Of a stretch of DNA of 64,000 nt, positions 10,632 to 21,935 are shown in pieces. Position 1 is the first letter of the stretch. Each line of letters begins with the position of its first letter. The DNA lies in assembly GCA_037953745.1 (NCBI GenBank), contig JBAKBP010000207.1:1-64000 (forward strand), read 5' to 3'. Position numbers and translations under genes: made by a program. The notes beneath the pieces are model-generated. The model saw only the letters and a list, made by a program, of their open reading frames with translations. It was not told the DNA's origin and searched no databases. This stretch comes from Lithodes maja (taxonomy: Eukaryota > Arthropoda > Malacostraca > Decapoda > Lithodidae).

Positions 10632-12495
10632 TGTTACGACCGGGCACTCGGGTACACAAGGGCTCTCAAACAGGACTCGAGTATGGCTCGCTGCCACAAC
10701 GGAAACACACGATCCCAACCCCAGAGTACTGCCAGCCGAACAAAAAACACCAATACCCTCCAGAGTTCTATCTGCTATGACGGGGTATACAAGAACTCGG
10801 TACTAGCGTTTCACAACAGACTAATAAAGAGACGGGAGTTATCTAGTCTGGTCAACAATCAAACAAAGAAGTAAATACAACAACACCAAAGAATAGTGTT
10901 GGCCGAAGCCGAAGTAATCCACCCTTGACTAAGAACTTAAGAAGTCCTCCACCCTCTACTTCGGATCGGCACTATTACGTTACGTTAAACAATAGTCCTC
11001 GAGCATCGAGCATCGAGCAAGGAATCTTCTGATAAAGTTAGATGCTTCTCGGATACTCGTGAGAAGTAAGTATCGGATTTTGAACAGCAATTCAATAAGC
11101 AACACACTGGCAATTAACTAACATTAAAGGCTTTAAATTGACATAAGAAGAATTATAAGAATAGACAGTAGTAAATGGCAAACATAAAAAAGAAGTACTC
11201 CGACAATGCACTGGCAATAGCCTACTAGGATTGTGCTCGTGGGCCACTAATCTCTAAAGTAGCTATGCGTGCCACACATGAAATCAATAGTGCATAAACA
11301 ATAACATACATAAGGAAAGCTTCAATACTATGCTGTATCTGCTGACCGAGTAAAGTCTAGCTGGGATGTAGTAGGCTAGGAAACAATGGCTGAGCAAGCG
11401 GCTCGTAGCCTAGCGAGGTCCTTAAGGCTGTGCGGCCAAATTACGTTAATTGACGGGATGCTCTCTTGAGAGATCCAGATCACTAGTATCTGGTTCTCTC
11501 CTGGCGATCCTCTCAAAGTCAAGCAAACGAGTTAGCACAGTGTTGGGTGGCAGAGGCAAAAGCCCTCACTCGCAACACAGTGCTAAACCCACAAGGTACA
11601 CAGTCAGAAAGACCACCTAGGCTTCCCAAGTCTCCGTTGCGATTGTACAGGTTCAACAAAACCTAATACACATAGGGAATCACAACTCTAGTAGCCTTAT
11701 CCCAGTCTAGCATTACCTAGATCAGCAGAAAACAGGAACATGAATAATCATACACAGGGAAATGCATATACGAGTGCAACAAACATTAATCAATCCTATT
11801 CTAGTTATCCCTTCCAAAATAGGCTATCTAATAGGCATATATCTCGTGAGAACTCAAGCGATAATACTTTGGCTGACTAGCTCTGCACCAAAGGGATCAT
11901 TGAGGTTAAAAAAGGTTCGGGAAAAGAAGAAGGTAGGCGGTACAGAGAGTAAAGAAAGTTCACATCAGTCGGAAGAATATGTATAGTTGCAAGGGATATG
12001 AGAAGTCGCTCTGCCTAATGAGTTCTGAATAAAATATGGCGAGACTTCCCTTTTTATACTCGGCCCTCTAGTGAGCATATCGCAAACTACTAAGGACCGC
12101 CCACTGACAATCATTACGTAATATTCTCTCTCAATCTGGGATCGACAAAGGATTTCCCACGCACTGAGGGGGAGGAGGGAGGAGGGAGGAGGGAATTAGG
12201 CCTACCTGCCGCGTGGCGCACTCACTGGCCCCCGTTACGTAATCTCTCTCTCTCCTCTCATCATTACAAATAAGTCCCACACATAATACTTATAACTAAT
12301 GATATAAAATAGAACTCGTTGACTCAGATGAAAACAAAATACATATTTATAATACTTATAGTACAACGGCTCACATAAACTAAGTTAGGAAACTCTACAC
12401 AGACTACAGCCAAAGTTCCTGCCCTGACGATCCTAGCGAGAGTGGGGCCTGACTGGGCGTTCTGTACAGCATGCTCATACTCGACATGCGTCACA
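10632..12495 (-). repeat. 5' LTR of element A
   Basis: 1864 bp, the promoter-bearing LTR for this minus-strand element. Its right edge TGTGACGC abuts the CCAC duplication at 12496-12499. Confidence 0.92.
12050..12058 (-). promoter_or_regulatory. TATA box in 5' LTR of element A
   Basis: TATAAAAAG on the minus strand, about 440 bp into the LTR from its 5' edge. It is conserved at the matching place in element B (27212-27220). It is likely the RNA polymerase II core promoter; the start site is not determined. Confidence 0.5.
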
Positions 12496-13712
12496 CCACA
12501 TACGGGGATAGAGAGCAGTTGAAGATGGCCCATGTCGTTGCCTTGTTGGGGCTCGCAGAACCACAGTATAAGGTTGATGAGTTGACAAACTTCAGGGCAA
12601 ATATGGAGTGCCATACTCGATCGCTAGACACCCTAGGGCTTACCATGCAGGAAATGATAGTCATTATCTTGCGTCAGAAGCTTCCTATGGCAATACTTGA
12701 TAAGGTAAGATCATTTGAGCTGGGGGAATTCAAAACTCAGTTCAGTAAGGAGATCAATAATCTACAGTTGAACAAAGGGAGAATGTATGTGTCGGGAGGG
12801 AGTGAGAATGTGGAGAAGAGGGGAACAGTAAGCATGACGGTGGGGACTAAAGTAAAGAAAGAGGGTGCGTATAAGAAACCTGCTCAGATTCTATGTAAGC
12901 TATGCAACAACAAACATAAATGGAGTTTCTGCGTAAAATACCCAACAAATGAGACAAAACTAGCACAGGTGAAAAGATTGAAGCTATGTGTAGGTTGTCT
13001 AAGTGGGGAACATGGTAAGCAGGGACAATGTACTGCTACATACTTAAAGCCCTGTCGGCACTGCAAAGGACATCACTTTGATAAGTTGTGTCCTACAGCG
13101 GATAAAGTCAAAGACGTCAAAATGGAGGGTACTACAACTGTGACACTAGGTAGCATGCAAGACACCACTATATTGCCCACAATACAGATTCCCATGGAAG
13201 GTAATGACAGTAACAAAGTTTGTCGGGTACTTCTAGATCAAGGGTCTCAACGTTCCTTTATAAAGAGGTCCGTACTAGTGGGACTGAAGCACCGAATCGT
13301 AGGGGCTGAGACTCTTCGATTACAGGGCTTCACAGGGGTTACTGATAAACAAGACTACGAGATAGCGGAGATTTCATATTTCTATCGTAAAAACCGGTAC
13401 TTTATGACTTGTATCGTAGTAGACACCCTACCAGAATATGTATCTGTGGGTGTGAAGAAGGTGGAACACGCATTACGTAGCAAAGGGGTTAACTTGTCAG
13501 ATCCCATGGGAAATCAGAGTGAGGTGCATGTTCTACTTGGTGTAGATCATTATTATGAAGTAGTATACCCTGGATTTAAAAAGATGTGTGGTGTAGTTTT
13601 AATCCCCACTAAATTTGGATACTGCATGAGCGGAAAGGTGCATACTACACAGTCAAAGGTCCTGGTCGACACGGTCTCGATATATAGAGTCAATGTAACC
13701 GCGGCAGAGTAG
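12496..13712 (+). pseudogene. BEL-2 gag C-terminal part and protease
   Basis: This continues the gag frame after the insertion. Cys/His knuckles typical of BEL gag lie at about 12893-13090 (C-x2-C...H...C, then CVGC...H...C...CRHCKGHHFDKLC). The retropepsin-like protease follows, with LLDQGSQRSF near 13231; the Asp-Gln-Gly form in place of Asp-Ser/Thr-Gly is usual for BEL/Pao. The frame ends at a single TAG (13710-13712), and the RT frame follows directly in phase. The stop could be a nonsense mutation of a Gln codon or, less likely, a readthrough site. Confidence 0.88.
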
Positions 13713-16694
13713 TTGGGAAGGGAGGATTCCCAACCTAGTGACCCTAAGATGGCTGCCGAGTTCGACCTGGAACGACTGTGGAGATTGGATCACATAGGCA
13801 TTAATCCTATGGAGACTGATTATGACTCGGAAGTTGCGCTACAAAGGTTTGACGAGTCTGTGTGCTACTGTGCCTCAGACAAGCAATATAAAGTTAGTTT
13901 ACCCTGGAAGAACTGTGAGATAAGCCTGCCTACCAACTATGGTTTGGCATTAGGTCGCTTGCGCGCATTGCAGCGGAAATTGTCTAACGAACCGAGCACG
14001 CGCCAGGCGTATGACGATGTATTTCGGAGTTATGAGGATAGAGGCTTTATAGAGAGAGTCGATGTCAAGGAACCGTGTAAGAAGGGTAGGGTTCACTATC
14101 TGGCCCATCATGGGGTAAAGAAAGCCAGCGTCACCACACCAATACGGGTGGTGTATGACTGTTCTGCCCACCAAGGTCAACAACCCAGTCTGAATGACTG
14201 CCTGTTGACAGGTCCGTCCATGGTGTCGGACCTGTCCCAACATCTATTGCGGTTTAGGCTGGGGAAGTATGCCTATACCAGTGACATCGAGAAGGCATTC
14301 TTGATGGTCAAGCTAAAGGAGGAAGATAGAGATGTTACCCGCTTTCTTTGGTTCGGCGACATTAGCGACTCTGAAAGTCCCATCATAATATACCGTTTTC
14401 GGGTTGTACTCTTTGGGGCCACGTGCTCGCAGTTTTTGTTAAATGCCACAATCAGAAAACATCTAGCTGACACTCATGAGGACACAAGTAAACTATCTCG
14501 CGGATTATACATTGACAATTTGCAGGGTACTAGCGATAGTCAAAATGATTTGTTATATGCATACTGGCAAGCACGCAGATTGTTTGCGGATGCACATCTA
14601 TTTCTCCGCGAGTGGGTTACTAATAGTGAAGATCTTCAGAGTGTAATACAGGTGGATGGTACGGCATCTCTTAACCAGGAAAAGTCCAGAAATTTGGGGA
14701 TGATCTGGCAACCTAAACATGACATACTAACTTTTCAAACAAGGTCTTTTGCTCAGCAGACAGGAGCGCACACCAAAAGAAGTCTGTTGAGCAAAGTTGC
14801 GCAATTTTTTGATCCTTTGGGTCTAGCATTACCTGTTACCATAAGAGCTAGGATTCTAATGCAGGAAGTTTGGAGACGTAAGATAGGATGGGATGACAGT
14901 TTGCCCGAGGACTTGAATAACCAAGGGACATTGTTGTTGAACGAATATGCCATCCTATGTACTAAACCTATACCTCGTAAAGTGGCGGCGTTCGGTGACG
15001 TTACGTTACACACGTTTTGCGATGCTAGCGCCACGGCATACGGGGTAGCCATATATGTTGTTACTTCATTTGGGGCACATTTAGTTACAGCCCGGGCCAA
15101 GGTAGCCCCGGTTAAAAAGGTAACTATCCCTAAAATGGAATTGACTGCCATGCTGCTATTAGCACGTCTGGTGCAACATGTACGCGCAGCATACGAGAGC
15201 GAATTAAATATTGAAATCGTTCATGTATGGTGCGATAGTCAGGTCGCACTCAACTGGATACATAGCAAGAAGTCTCTGCCAGTTTATGTGCGGAATAGGG
15301 TAGATGAGATTAGAGCCCTTTTGCCAGACGTTGCTTATCATTATGTAAATACAAAAGAAAACCCTAGTGATCTCATAACTAGGGGTATAACGGCTAGCCA
15401 GTTAATGAAGTCCGAATTGTGGTGGCATGGTCCAAAGTGGCTGCTCCATGAAAGTGAATGGACGATATGGCATGCTGTTGGTGAGGGACTTCTGCCACTG
15501 GAAACAGTGGCAGTTACAGCCCAACCAAATGAGCCACCGGGTCCTATCATGAAGTGGGCAAGATTCGGTGACTATAATAAACTAGTCAGAGTTGTAGCTT
15601 GGGTGTTGCGATATGTATCCAATCTCAAGCTTAAAGTAATGGGCCAACTCTGCAACAGGGGTCACAACATTGATGCTCGTGAATTTAAAGCAGCTGAAGT
15701 AAATTTGATCAAAGGGGTTCAAATAGAAACCTTTTCCAATGAATTAGAATCCTTGAAAAGCTCGAATAAGACATTAATGCCTAATATAGTGCGTCAACTA
15801 AGGTTGCACCTAGACAATGGCCTCATCAGGTGTGAGGGTCGCCTGAAGTGGTCGGGTGTACCAGACGGCACAAACCGACCTATACTTATGCCAACAAGAT
15901 ATCACGTTACTGATCTATTGATCATACGTGCACATAGGGAAGTAAAACACTACGGGGTATGTCATATTATATCAAATTTACGTCTCACATGGTGGATACC
16001 CAGAGTTCGACAAGTAGCTCGACGCGTAGTGAGAAAGTGTGTAATATGCCAGAGACTAAAGGGTAAACCATATGCAACTGGACCAGCTCCACCTCTACCT
16101 GAATGCCGTATAAAGCACGTAGAACCTTTCCAAGCGGTAGGATTAGATTACACAGGGGCATTGAAGACGAGGGAGCATGAGAAGGTTTATATATTATTGT
16201 TTACCTGTGCGACGTCTCGAGCGGTACACCTAGAACTATGTGATAATATGTCTAGCGAAGAATTTATGCTGGCGTTCAGACGGTTTTGTGCCCGTCGTTC
16301 ATTCCCTCAACTCATTCTTAGCGACAATGCTCCCACTTATGTCCAAGCATCAAAATATCTAAAGGATATGAGTAGTGATCCTGCTATCATCACTTTTTTG
16401 GGAGAGAAGAAGTGCGAATGGAGGTTCATTCCAGTTAAGGCACCTTGGTTTGGTGGAATGTGGGAACGATGTGTCGGCATAGTAAAGTCAGGACTAAGAG
16501 CGGTTGTAGGACGTGCTCTATTAAAGAAAAGTGAGCTGACGACAGTCCTCACAGAGATAGAGGCAGTCGTGAATGATCGCCCGCTTACATATGTGTACAC
16601 CGACCTGCAAGAACCACTACCATTAACGCCAGCTCACTTGCTATATGGAAAACCATTGACTGCGTTTCCATCTGATTTTCAGTCCATAGTATAG
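13713..16694 (+). CDS. BEL-2 pol: reverse transcriptase, RNase H, integrase
   Basis: 994 codons in phase with the preceding gag-protease frame. The RT has VVYDCSA near codon 148, YTSDIEKAFLMVKL near 188 and the active-site box YIDN near 266, where Asn replaces the second Asp of YxDD. I recall an Asn there in some BEL lineages, so it need not be inactivating. RNase H has FCDASATAYG near 432, KMELTAM near 470 and WCDSQVALNWI near 507. Integrase has an HHCC zinc region (H...H...CVICQ) near 740-783, then GLDYTG near 809, LSDNAPTY near 868 and WERCVG near 917, giving the D,D,E triad. The frame stops at TAG 16692-16694. Further coding sequence follows in phase. The enzyme would copy and insert the element's DNA. 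Confidence 0.92.
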   Translation: MGREDSQPSDPKMAAEFDLERLWRLDHIGINPMETDYDSEVALQRFDESVCYCASDKQYKVSLPWKNCEISLPTNYGLALGRLRALQRKLSNEPSTRQAYDDVFRSYEDRGFIERVDVKEPCKKGRVHYLAHHGVKKASVTTPIRVVYDCSAHQGQQPSLNDCLLTGPSMVSDLSQHLLRFRLGKYAYTSDIEKAFLMVKLKEEDRDVTRFLWFGDISDSESPIIIYRFRVVLFGATCSQFLLNATIRKHLADTHEDTSKLSRGLYIDNLQGTSDSQNDLLYAYWQARRLFADAHLFLREWVTNSEDLQSVIQVDGTASLNQEKSRNLGMIWQPKHDILTFQTRSFAQQTGAHTKRSLLSKVAQFFDPLGLALPVTIRARILMQEVWRRKIGWDDSLPEDLNNQGTLLLNEYAILCTKPIPRKVAAFGDVTLHTFCDASATAYGVAIYVVTSFGAHLVTARAKVAPVKKVTIPKMELTAMLLLARLVQHVRAAYESELNIEIVHVWCDSQVALNWIHSKKSLPVYVRNRVDEIRALLPDVAYHYVNTKENPSDLITRGITASQLMKSELWWHGPKWLLHESEWTIWHAVGEGLLPLETVAVTAQPNEPPGPIMKWARFGDYNKLVRVVAWVLRYVSNLKLKVMGQLCNRGHNIDAREFKAAEVNLIKGVQIETFSNELESLKSSNKTLMPNIVRQLRLHLDNGLIRCEGRLKWSGVPDGTNRPILMPTRYHVTDLLIIRAHREVKHYGVCHIISNLRLTWWIPRVRQVARRVVRKCVICQRLKGKPYATGPAPPLPECRIKHVEPFQAVGLDYTGALKTREHEKVYILLFTCATSRAVHLELCDNMSSEEFMLAFRRFCARRSFPQLILSDNAPTYVQASKYLKDMSSDPAIITFLGEKKCEWRFIPVKAPWFGGMWERCVGIVKSGLRAVVGRALLKKSELTTVLTEIEAVVNDRPLTYVYTDLQEPLPLTPAHLLYGKPLTAFPSDFQSIV

Positions 16695-17195
16695 TTAGAG
16701 GATCCCTCGTTGTACTCTGAGGTAGCGGTGTCTAAGAGATACCAGTATATATCCAGGATAATCGAGGATTTTAGGAAACGGTGGATTAGTGAATATCTGC
16801 TAGCATTGAGGGAAAGGAGTGTTACTCCCTCTGGTAGACCAACGGCACCTACAGTTGGTGAAGTTGTTTTAATTAAAGAAGATAGTCCTCGTTTATACTG
16901 GAAATTAGGCCGCGTATTGGAGGTATACAAGGGGGCAGACTCTGTAGAGCGGGTGGCGCTATTGAAGACAGCCACTGGAACTACTGTTCGTCCTATCGCA
17001 CGTTTGTACGCTTTGGAGCTCGATTCCGCATTGCAATCTGAGGCTCCACCTGTTATTGCTGGGTCCGAGGATTCTCCAAGGAACGACTCACCTCTTACTG
17101 ATGGTGATCATTCTCGGACCGGGACGCGTCCCAGACGCGCTGCTGCTGGCGCCGTCGACTTGTGGCGTCAGAAGATAGCCTCTGGGCAACTTTAG
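16695..17195 (+). CDS. BEL-2 pol C-terminal tail (integrase C-terminal domain)
   Basis: 167 codons in the same phase as pol, separated from it only by the TAG at 16692-16694. The segment VGEVVLIKEDSPRLYWKLGRVLEVYKG resembles the small beta-barrel C-terminal part of BEL integrases, followed by ALLKTATGTTVRPIARLYAL. The end is rich in Ser, Asp and Arg. Without readthrough or a suppressed stop, this tail would be lost from the protein. Confidence 0.8.
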   Translation, partial: LEDPSLYSEVAVSKRYQYISRIIEDFRKRWISEYLLALRERSVTPSGRPTAPTVGEVVLIKEDSPRLYWKLGRVLEVYKGADSVERVALLKTATGTTVRPIARLYALELDSALQSEAPPVIAGSEDSPRNDSPLTDGDHSRTGTRPRRAAAGAVDLWRQKIASGQL

Positions 17196-17223
17196 GTTTA
17201 AGGTGGGGTTCAGGTCTTTTTTG

Positions 17224-17234
17224 TGGGGGGAGTG
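17224..17234 (+). other. Polypurine tract of BEL-2
   Basis: TGGGGGGAGTG lies just before the 3' LTR start at 17235, the expected site for plus-strand priming. The bases 17196-17223 are a short spacer. Confidence 0.7.
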
Positions 17235-18426
17235 TATCGTATAAATACGATAGAATATGACTCTTTTGTGATCTCGTATGTCTCTGTGACGTCACGATCT
17301 CTCCTACAGCACGATGTAGGACGAGTAGATCGTATATTATAAGATTGTAAATAAGTTAAGTTATAAAAGGCCTAATATGCTATTAAGCAATATTGCCATG
17401 GTCTTATGTAGTATATATGAATTTATCGTATATATTAATATAATTTATCGTATAGAGCAACCTAAATGCGGTACGATAATTTGGGCTCCTGGCGGTTTGC
17501 CAAGGCAGCAAGGTGTGCTTTTGAGGTACGCCAGAGCCTTCACGAACACCAACCAGTTAACATCTAATTTTCCGCCCTCAGTTGATCGTGCTTTTGTGCC
17601 TCTAATCACAATACACATACAGCAATACACACAGCTACACCATCACGACGCTCTCATCGACATCATGACTGACTGATAGATAAGCATACATTATAATAAT
17701 CATGTCCATTCCCATGTAATCATTTATTCTTTCTTTAACTTGACTCCAGTCTTGGGACCGAAGTCTCGTTCCCCATTGTCCACCGCCATATTGGATAAAA
17801 CGTTCTCCCTTGCCTCATTGCCACGTGGAACTATTGGTGAGTTAATTCCTGGCTAATATTAACCCTTATAACCTTACCCTATATATACATTTATTATGTG
17901 AGACCTTTGGATATAAATTAGCTTGTTTCAGATTGAATTCAATTTAGATATAGAGTAGTTTTCATACGGGTGAATGGGACTCGTTAGCCTTGGTCGGCAA
18001 CTCATCTAAGGGAGACAACCTTATACAAATCCGGGTGGATGGGACTCGTCAGCCTTGGTTGGCAACCTGTCTAGGGGAGTAAACCTGATACAAATCCGTA
18101 CTGCTTACCTAAGGGTAAGGCAGGTTAGTGGATGGATTAGCCGGACACCACTGTAGAAAAATAGTGCTAACAAGATACACAGAGGGCCTCGGAGTCGGAC
18201 GGATCCTGAATTGAGTGGTCAATCCTGTAAGTCCTTCACTAAACTGGCTCGGGTTGTCCCTCTCACAGGGAATAGGTCCGCTTGGGGGCATTCTGTGTAT
18301 GGCCACCCTCGTAAGGGGAGTAAGGCGTCTGGCAATAGATAGATAGATAGTAGTTTTCATTTAGATTGATTTTATTTGATTCATTATAGCTTCGTAATAT
18401 TTAACTTCCATTGATAGTTTACCACA
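17235..18426 (+). repeat. 3' LTR of BEL-2 with SINE-like insertion
   Basis: It matches the 5' LTR except for about 395 bp inserted at 17966-18360, counting the duplicated target. A single C-to-T difference was seen near 17316. It ends ACCACA, followed by the GCTGG duplication and then the second half of the element C LTR. Confidence 0.9.
17966..18348 (+). mobile_element. SINE-like retroposon with GATA tail
   Basis: About 383 bp flanked by a perfect 12-bp duplication, AGTAGTTTTCAT (17954-17965 and 18349-18360). It ends in repeated GATA. The first 130 bp are two copies of a 65-bp unit; ATGGGACTCGT occurs at 17974 and again at 18039. No clear tRNA A and B boxes were seen. The last 50 bp before the tail resemble the LINE 3' end at 49368-49416. 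I infer a short retroposon moved by a LINE. Truncated LINE 3' sequence is the alternative. Confidence 0.75.
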
Positions 18427-18431
18427 GCTGG

Positions 18432-19487
18432 TGCGAGTCCTGTGGACCCGCACGGCTTTACTAGGATACCCGTGGGAGTTTGGGGGCATTTTCTTGTCTG
18501 TGTCCCTGTGTGTCTAGCGTTGTGTTGTGTGAGGGCCATTGCCTAGTCCACTCAGCACTGCGCTAGCACGTCTTGCTTTTGTTTTAGGGTCGCCAGGAGA
18601 GAGTCAGATACTTGCGATCTGAGTCTCTCAAGAGAGCACCCTTTCAATTAGAGTAATTTGGCGCACAGACCTGGGAACGTCCCTAGGCTAGAGCAGGTGG
18701 CTCAGCCCGGGTATCCGAAGCCTATATCCTTCCGGCTAGACCTCTGCCACCTGGCAGATTAACAGCTAGGGGTTTATTATCTCTGTATGCTTGTTATTGT
18801 GCCACAGTTTACCGTTTTTTGTGAGCATTGTGAGTCAGGGTGTGGCTTAGAGACTCTGTCCGAGCAGGCTTGCCTGACTAAGAGTGAGAAGCACACCTGT
18901 ATGTGGTTATGTTGCGAGTTGCTGCCTTTATTTAATTATACCTATGCCATTATACACTGTAGGTCATATCACTAGTATTTATTCCTGCTTATGAGTTAAG
19001 AGTTCTCTAAATCCGTAACATACTTTCTTTGCTAAGCATCAGATCCTACAGTAGCCGCATGCAGTTTAGAAACCCGCATCTTGTCTACCTGTACGATGTT
19101 TTGAGGACTGTTTGCTTTCACCTTCTTTCACGCAGGGGTGATTAGTTGTATTAATTAACGTAACGTTAAATGTACTTTCTTCTAGTTTGTTATTAAATTG
19201 TTTCTGCAATTTAATTTTGTTATCTATCTTTTCCTTGAAGCTTTAAGTCAACTTAATTGTGTGATCTTTTATATAGCCTGCTTGACTATCAGCAGTCTAT
19301 AGTGCGTGCACCCTGTAACCGAGTCATAGGATACCTCGTTGTCCAGGCAGGACTCTTGACGGTTTAGGGTGGTTTGTTGCCTGGGTTTATAGATAAGGGT
19401 TGGATCTAGCGTTTTCCGTTGTTGCTTGTTGCCGCATACCTAGTCCAATAGAAAGAGCCCAGTGTTTATATATCCCAGGACGTGACA
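18432..19487 (+). repeat. 3' LTR of element C, second segment
   Basis: It continues the LTR begun at 1604. The end (19380-19487) aligns with the 3' portion of the A and B LTRs: GGGTTGGATC, then TTTCCGTTGTTGC, then a final GACGTGACA. It stops at 19487, where minus-strand BEL-1 LTR sequence starts. No coding signal was found; one short open frame near 18787 is unsupported. Confidence 0.75.
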
Positions 19488-19597
19488 GATAAATTATATT
19501 AATATATACGATAAATTCATATATACTACACAAGACCATGGCAATATTGCTTAATAGAATATTAGGCCTTTTATAACTTAACTTATTTACAATCTTA
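19488..19597 (-). repeat. BEL-1 LTR fragment, left of element B
   Basis: This is the reverse complement of part of the BEL-2 LTR (matching about 2555-2670). It begins mid-LTR with GATA, so element C sits inside this LTR; the rest of the LTR should lie left of the window. The last four bases, CTTA, are the target-site duplication of element B. Confidence 0.85.
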
Positions 19598-21450
19598 TGT
19601 TACGACCGGGCACTCGGGTACACTAGGGCTCTTACACAGGACTCGAGTATGGCTCGCTGCCACAACGGAAACACACGATCCCAACCCCAGAGTACTGCCA
19701 GCCGAACAAAAAACGCCACTACCCTCCAGAGTTCTATCTGCTATAACGGGGTATACAAGAACTCGGTACTAGCGTTTCACACAACAGACTAATAACAAGA
19801 CGGGAGTTATCTAGTCTGGTCAACAATCAAACAAAGAAGAAAGTACTACAACACTAAAGAATAGTGTTGGCCGAAGCCGAAGTAATCCACCCTTGAACTA
19901 AGAACTTAAGAAGTCCTCCACCCTCTACTTCGGATCGGCACTATTACGTTACGTTAAACAATAGTCCTCGAGCATCAAGCAAGGAATCTTCTGATAAGTT
20001 AGATGCTTCTCGAATACTCATAAGAAGTAAGTATCGGATTTTGAACAGCAATTTAATGAATAACTCACTGGTAATTAAAGGCTTTAAATTGACATAAGAA
20101 GAATTATAAGAATAAGCAATAGGATATGGCAAACATTAAGAAGAAGTACTCCGACAATGCACTGGCAATAGCCTACTAAGATTGTGCTCGTGGGCCACTA
20201 ATCTCTGAAGTAGCTAAGCGTGCCACACATGAAATCAATAGTGCTTAAACAATAATATACATAAGGAGAAGCTTCAATACTATGCTGTATCTGCTGGTCG
20301 AGCAAAGTCTAGCTGGGATATCTAAGGTTAAGAGACAATGGCTGAGCAAGCGGCTCGTAGCCTAGCGAGGTCCTTAAGACTGTGCGGCCAAATTACGGTA
20401 ATTGACGGGATGCTCTCTTGAGAGATCCAGATCACTAGTATCTGGTTCTCTCCTGGCGATCCTCTCAAAGTCAAGCAAAATGAGATAGCACAGTGTTGGG
20501 TGGCACAGGCAAAAGCCCTCACTCGCAACACAGTGCTAAACTCCCACGGTACACAATCAAAAAGACCCCCTAGGCTTCCCACGTCTCCGTTGCAATTGTG
20601 CTGGTTCAACCAACCTAGCACTCATAGGAAATCACAACTCGAGGAACCCTATCCCAGTCTAGCATTACCTAAACCAGCAGAAAACAGGAACATGAATAAT
20701 AGTACACAGGGAAATACATATACGAGTGCAACAAACATCAATCAATCCTATTCTAGTTGACCCTTCCAAAATAGGCTATCTAACAGGCACTTATCTCGTG
20801 AGAACTCAAGCGATAATACTTTGGCTGACTAAATCTGCACCAAAGGGGTCATTGAGGTTATAAACAGGGACGAGAAGAGAAGAAGGTAGGCTGTTCAGAG
20901 AGTAGAGAAAGTTCACATCAGTCGGAAGAATATGGATAGTTGCAAGGGATATGAGAGGTCGCTTTGCCTGATGAGTTCTGATCTAAAAATGGCGAGACCT
21001 CCCTTTTTATACTCGGCCCCGTAGCGAGCATAACGGCAACACTAAGGACCGCCCACTGGCAATCATGACGTCATATTCTCTCAATCTGGGATTGACAAAG
21101 GATTCCCACGCTCTTGATGAGGGGGGAGGGAGGGGGGAAGGAGGGAGGAGGGAGTGAGGCCTACACACCTCGTGGCGCGCACACTGTCCTCCGTTACATA
21201 ACTCGCTCTCTCTCATCACATCATACAAGTCCCACACACAATACTTATATCTAATGATATAAAATAGAACTCGTTGACTTAGAAGAAAACAAAATACATA
21301 ATGATAATACTTATAGTACAACGGTTCACATAAACTGAGTTAGGAAACTCTACACAGACTACAGCCAAAGTTCCTGCCCTGACGATCCTAGCGAGAGTGG
21401 GGCCTGACTGGGCGTTCTGTACAGCATGCTCATACTCGACATGCGTCACA
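19598..21450 (-). repeat. 3' LTR of element B
   Basis: 1853 bp, ending TGCGTCACA at 21450, next to the minus-strand polypurine tract at 21451-21465. It is clearly related to the LTR of A but distinguished by several small indels and substitutions. Confidence 0.92.
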
Positions 21451-21465
21451 CCTCCCCCAAGATTT
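21451..21465 (-). other. Polypurine tract of element B
   Basis: Identical to that of element A, AAATCTTGGGGGAGG on the minus strand. The stretch 21466-21935 up to the ORF end is A/T-rich and noncoding. Confidence 0.75.
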
Positions 21466-21935
21466 TACTTGCTCAACCCTGAGCTAAAATCTGATATACA
21501 GAACCCCATCAAACCCCTCACACCCAGCGACCGCATGGCACTAAAACAACGCTGAGTTTATCACTAAAACACATCTTATAAAAAAAAAATTCACATTTCA
21601 TAACTCCTCCCAACAATAGTAAAAGACATAATATCATGCTCCCAGAGCGAGCTTACAGCAGCTCAGCCGTTTGATAGTTCGTGGACTACTCAAACACTAC
21701 AGGCTATGACAAACTTATACAATTATCTATATCAAAAAGAAAGAGTTTTTATATGATTTTTATATTTTAATATGTTTTTTCCCGGCTGCACTATAAGGGC
21801 AGCCTATTTTCTTCTATACCAAACGCTCAACAATCCTGCTTTACGACCCAATACGCTGGGCTACAACCGCGAGCCAACAAGCACCAAGCGCAAAATACTA
21901 CTCAAACCAAAGCAGGAGGCTACCCGTGTGTCAAT

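Larger units (their letters stand above)
4251..12495 (-). mobile_element. Non-autonomous Gmr1-like LTR element A, inserted in BEL-2 gag
   Basis: The LTRs at 4251-6114 and 10632-12495 are both 1864 bp. I saw only two differences between them: one near 6089 versus 12470, and one G/A near 4945 versus 11326. A CCAC target-site duplication flanks the element (4247-4250, 12496-12499). The minus-strand internal region runs from a primer-binding site at 10618-10629 through one 1272-codon ORF to a polypurine tract at 6115. The ORF keeps gag and protease but lacks the integrase core and the RT active site, so I infer that it was mobilised in trans. It is closely related to element B. Confidence 0.92.
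2449..18426 (+). mobile_element. BEL/Pao LTR retrotransposon (BEL-2), interrupted by element A
   Basis: The two LTRs (2449-3245 and 17235-18426) are each 797 bp once the SINE in the right one is removed. I noticed only one base difference between them. GCTGG is present at both edges (2444-2448, 18427-18431) as a target-site duplication. Between the LTRs lie a primer-binding site, gag, protease, RT, RNase H and integrase in the usual BEL order. The gag is split by the 8.2-kb element A at 4251-12495. The BEL assignment rests on the DQGSQ protease, the zinc-knuckle layout and the RT and integrase motifs. The near-identical LTRs indicate a recent insertion. Confidence 0.93.
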
